This document shows, one piece after another, positions 5,653 through 7,295 of a DNA stretch of 7,295 nucleotides. Origin of the DNA: Clostridiaceae bacterium (lineage in GTDB: Bacteria; Bacillota; Clostridia; Oscillospirales; Butyricicoccaceae); assembly GCA_016293155.1 (NCBI GenBank), contig JAEDEU010000073.1, positions 1 to 7,295 on the forward strand, written 5' to 3'. The notes beneath the pieces are model-generated. The model saw only the letters and a program-made list of their open reading frames with translations, was not told where the DNA came from and searched no databases. Position numbers and translations under genes: made by a program. Positions within the stretch are counted from its first letter, which is position 1. The number at the start of each line of letters is the position of its first letter.

Positions 5653-6606
5653 ATGCGCGAATTTACCATTACCAAGAACGACAGCGGACAGCGTCTGAAC
5701 AAATTTCTGGAAAAGGCGGTGCCGCTGCTTCCGGGCGGACTGATGCATAAATACATCCGTCTCAAGCGAATCAAGCTCAACGGCAAGCGCACGGAATTTG
5801 CCGCGCGGCTGTGCGAAGGCGATGTGCTTCAGCTTTATATCAACGATGAATTCTTTGAGAAGGCAGAGGAAGACACCGCTTATTTAAAGGTGAAGCCCGA
5901 GCTGGATATTGTCTACGAGGACGAGCACATCCTGCTGGTGAACAAGGCACCGGGCGTGGTGGTGCACACGGACGACGTCGGCGCCGCGGATACGCTGATT
6001 GCTCGGATTCAGGCGTATCTGTTCCAGAGCGGTCAGTGGGATCCGGACAAGGAATCCTCCTTCACCCCGTCGCTGTGCAACCGCATCGACCGCGGCACGG
6101 GCGGCATTGTCATCGCGGCAAAGACCGCCGAGGCGCTGCGCGTGATGAACCAGAAAATCCGCGACCGCGAGATGACAAAGTATTATCTCTGCGTCACGGT
6201 GGGCGGACCCATCCGCCCGAAGCAGGGGCGCATTGCAAACTACATTCTGCGCCACGAAGCGGAGCACCGCGTCACCGTGCACAAAAAGCGTGTACCCGGC
6301 TCCAAAACCGCAATCACAGACTATCGCGTGCTGCGCGAAAACGGCGAGCTTTCGCTGGTGGAGTGCGAGCTGGTCACCGGACGCACGCATCAGATCCGTG
6401 CGCACTTTGCGTCCATCGGGCACCCGCTGCTCGGCGACAGCAAGTACGGTCTGAACACGCCCAACCGCAAATATCACCGCAAAAATCAGTGCCTGTGCTC
6501 GTATAAGCTCAAATTCGAGTTCCGCACGGATGCCGAATCCCTCGGCTATCTGGACGGCAGGGAATTTGAAATCAAAAATGTGGAATTTACTTCGCTGGTG
6601 AAGTAA
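5653..6606 (+). CDS. RluA-family rRNA pseudouridine synthase with S4 domain
   Basis: This enzyme isomerises uridine to pseudouridine in RNA, most likely 23S rRNA as for RluC/RluD relatives; the exact site cannot be read from sequence. The 317-residue product has an N-terminal S4 RNA-binding domain (about 1-65, with NKFL, KYIRLKRIKLNGKR and EGDVLQLYI). The catalytic domain follows, with NKAPGVVVH (97-105), NRIDRGTGG (143-151) holding the catalytic aspartate D146, TKYY (175-178), and GRTHQIRAHFASIGHPLLGDS from residue 243, the classic RluA signature. The first residue of the catalytic motif is Asn rather than the usual His of HRLDxxTSG. As I recall, this is common in a clostridial subgroup. The ATG at 5653 has AGAGG 10 bases upstream. 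The gene is monocistronic: its own promoter lies upstream and a terminator downstream. It is divergent from yceD-rpmF, another rRNA/ribosome pair. Confidence 0.95.
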   Translation: MREFTITKNDSGQRLNKFLEKAVPLLPGGLMHKYIRLKRIKLNGKRTEFAARLCEGDVLQLYINDEFFEKAEEDTAYLKVKPELDIVYEDEHILLVNKAPGVVVHTDDVGAADTLIARIQAYLFQSGQWDPDKESSFTPSLCNRIDRGTGGIVIAAKTAEALRVMNQKIRDREMTKYYLCVTVGGPIRPKQGRIANYILRHEAEHRVTVHKKRVPGSKTAITDYRVLRENGELSLVECELVTGRTHQIRAHFASIGHPLLGDSKYGLNTPNRKYHRKNQCLCSYKLKFEFRTDAESLGYLDGREFEIKNVEFTSLVK

Positions 6607-6636
6607 CGTTTCTGCAAAGCATATTCCGCAAGTTGT

Positions 6637-6664
6637 GCAGAGTCCTTTGGGGCTCTGCTTTTTT
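6637..6664 (+). terminator. Rho-independent terminator of the RluA-family gene
   Basis: GCAGAGTCC (6637-6645) pairs with GGGCTCTGC (6650-6658) in a nine-base-pair stem with one G:U and a four-base loop, followed by six Ts (6659-6664). It lies 30 bases after the stop codon. On the minus strand no T-run follows the hairpin, so it does not serve cbiK. The T-tract overlaps the cbiK stop codon (6663-6665). Confidence 0.9.
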
Positions 6665-7295
6665 ATGCCTCCAAGCTGTGCTTGACCAGCAGCTGCACAA
6701 TGCGCTCGCTGTCGCCCAGTCCCCGGAGGATGATCTCGGTTGCATAGCCATCCGCGCGGAGGATGCTGTTCCACGAGTCCTCCTCCTCGCCGGCGAGGTC
6801 ATTCTGTGCATGATCACCTGCGACGATCATAAACGGCGCGAGGTACAGCTTTTTGAGCGGCGTGCGCTTGAGACGGCTGCGGACGAAATCCAGATCCGGA
6901 AAGCCCTCTACCGTGCCCACAAACACATTTTCCTGCCCCGCCGCACGGAATTCATGCTCCAGCTGCGCATATGCCGCGTTTGCAAAATGCGTGGTGCCGT
7001 GACCCATCAGCACGGCGCCCTCATCGTCCGCCAGCTCCGGCAGCAGCTCCATCACCGCACGGACGCATTCCTCATAATCGGCTGCCTCCCACAGCAGCGG
7101 TCTGCACACGCGCACCTGCTCATACCGCGCCGCCGCCAGTATCAGCTTTTCGTATTCCAGTCCCGGAATCACATGTGTCGGCTGCACCAGAATATCCTCA
7201 TAGCCCTGTTCGGTCAGCTCCTTCAGCAGCGTTTCCGGATCGTATATCCGGATGCCGTCGCGCTCCATCAGCCGTCTGCGCACCATGCCGGAGGT
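6663..7295 (-). CDS. cbiK: CbiK-type sirohydrochlorin cobaltochelatase, C-terminal part
   Basis: CbiK inserts Co2+ (in some relatives another metal) into sirohydrochlorin in the oxygen-independent cobalamin pathway. The 210 visible residues begin at the window edge with TSGMVRRRLMERDGI, the continuation of the conserved AFTS region. The ATG at 7286 is therefore internal, and roughly a quarter of the protein lies outside. Signatures, numbered from the first visible residue: PTHVIPGLEYE (39-49), MGHGTTHFANAAY (97-109; H99 corresponds to the first metal-binding histidine), VGTVEGFPDLD (126-136) and PFMIVAGDHAQNDLAGEEEDSW (154-175; H162 is the second). No signal peptide can be judged because the N-terminus is missing. 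It converges on the RluA-family gene and has no obvious terminator of its own. Alternative chelatase substrates, such as other tetrapyrroles or nickel, cannot be excluded. No cobalamin gene is visible beside it. Confidence 0.92.
   Translation of the reverse strand, partial: TSGMVRRRLMERDGIRIYDPETLLKELTEQGYEDILVQPTHVIPGLEYEKLILAAARYEQVRVCRPLLWEAADYEECVRAVMELLPELADDEGAVLMGHGTTHFANAAYAQLEHEFRAAGQENVFVGTVEGFPDLDFVRSRLKRTPLKKLYLAPFMIVAGDHAQNDLAGEEEDSWNSILRADGYATEIILRGLGDSERIVQLLVKHSLEA

Noticed and set aside
6610..6641. Inverted repeat TCTGCA (6611-6616) / TGCAGA (6636-6641) that could compete with the terminator hairpin like an antiterminator.
   Set aside because: The stem is only six bases with a long loop, is weaker than the terminator stem, and nothing on the plus strand lies downstream to be regulated.
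5884..6774. A 296-codon open frame on the minus strand antisense to the RluA-family gene.
   Set aside because: It crosses the rightward terminator and overlaps the end of cbiK in another frame. Its translation has no recognisable domain.

Overview
The window looks like a chromosomal housekeeping segment from a moderately GC-rich Clostridia-type Firmicute, perhaps Oscillospiraceae or Butyricicoccaceae. This rests on the GC-rich codon choice, strong AGGAGG-type ribosome binding sites on most genes, consensus sigma-A promoters, a bL32 with a zinc-type cysteine quartet, and the DUF512–der–plsY–gpsA gene order. The assignment is inference from gene content; no 16S or other marker is present.

Layout. 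At 1-198 (+) is the 3' end of a small XRE-type repressor gene, followed by a clear intrinsic terminator (208-246). A large leftward block covers 245-5449. In transcription order it is yceD (DUF177), rpmF (bL32), an intrinsic terminator, a DUF512/PDZ radical-SAM protein, der (EngA GTPase), plsY and gpsA. The block begins at a divergent intergenic region (5450-5652) with two tandem leftward promoter candidates and one strong rightward promoter. The rightward promoter drives an S4-domain RluA-family pseudouridine synthase (5653-6606), which ends in an intrinsic terminator (6637-6664). At 6663-7295 (-) is the C-terminal part of a CbiK-type sirohydrochlorin chelatase, cut by the window edge.

Functionally the window joins ribosome production to early phospholipid synthesis. 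YceD, bL32, Der and the RluA-type enzyme belong to rRNA or ribosome maturation. GpsA makes sn-glycerol-3-phosphate and PlsY acylates it to lysophosphatidate, the first two committed steps of phospholipid synthesis. PlsX, which makes the acyl-phosphate donor for PlsY and often follows rpmF in bacteria, is not in the window. The DUF512 radical-SAM protein is the one gene in the main block whose family has no settled function.

Nothing here looks mobile: no insertion sequence, tRNA, CRISPR array, integrase or long repeat was seen. The points worth a second look are the DUF512 protein, the terminator placed directly before its gene, the crowded divergent promoter region with a 13-bp palindrome, and two convergent gene ends where a terminator T-tract contains the opposing stop codon. 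I did not find convincing evidence for a previously undescribed system.
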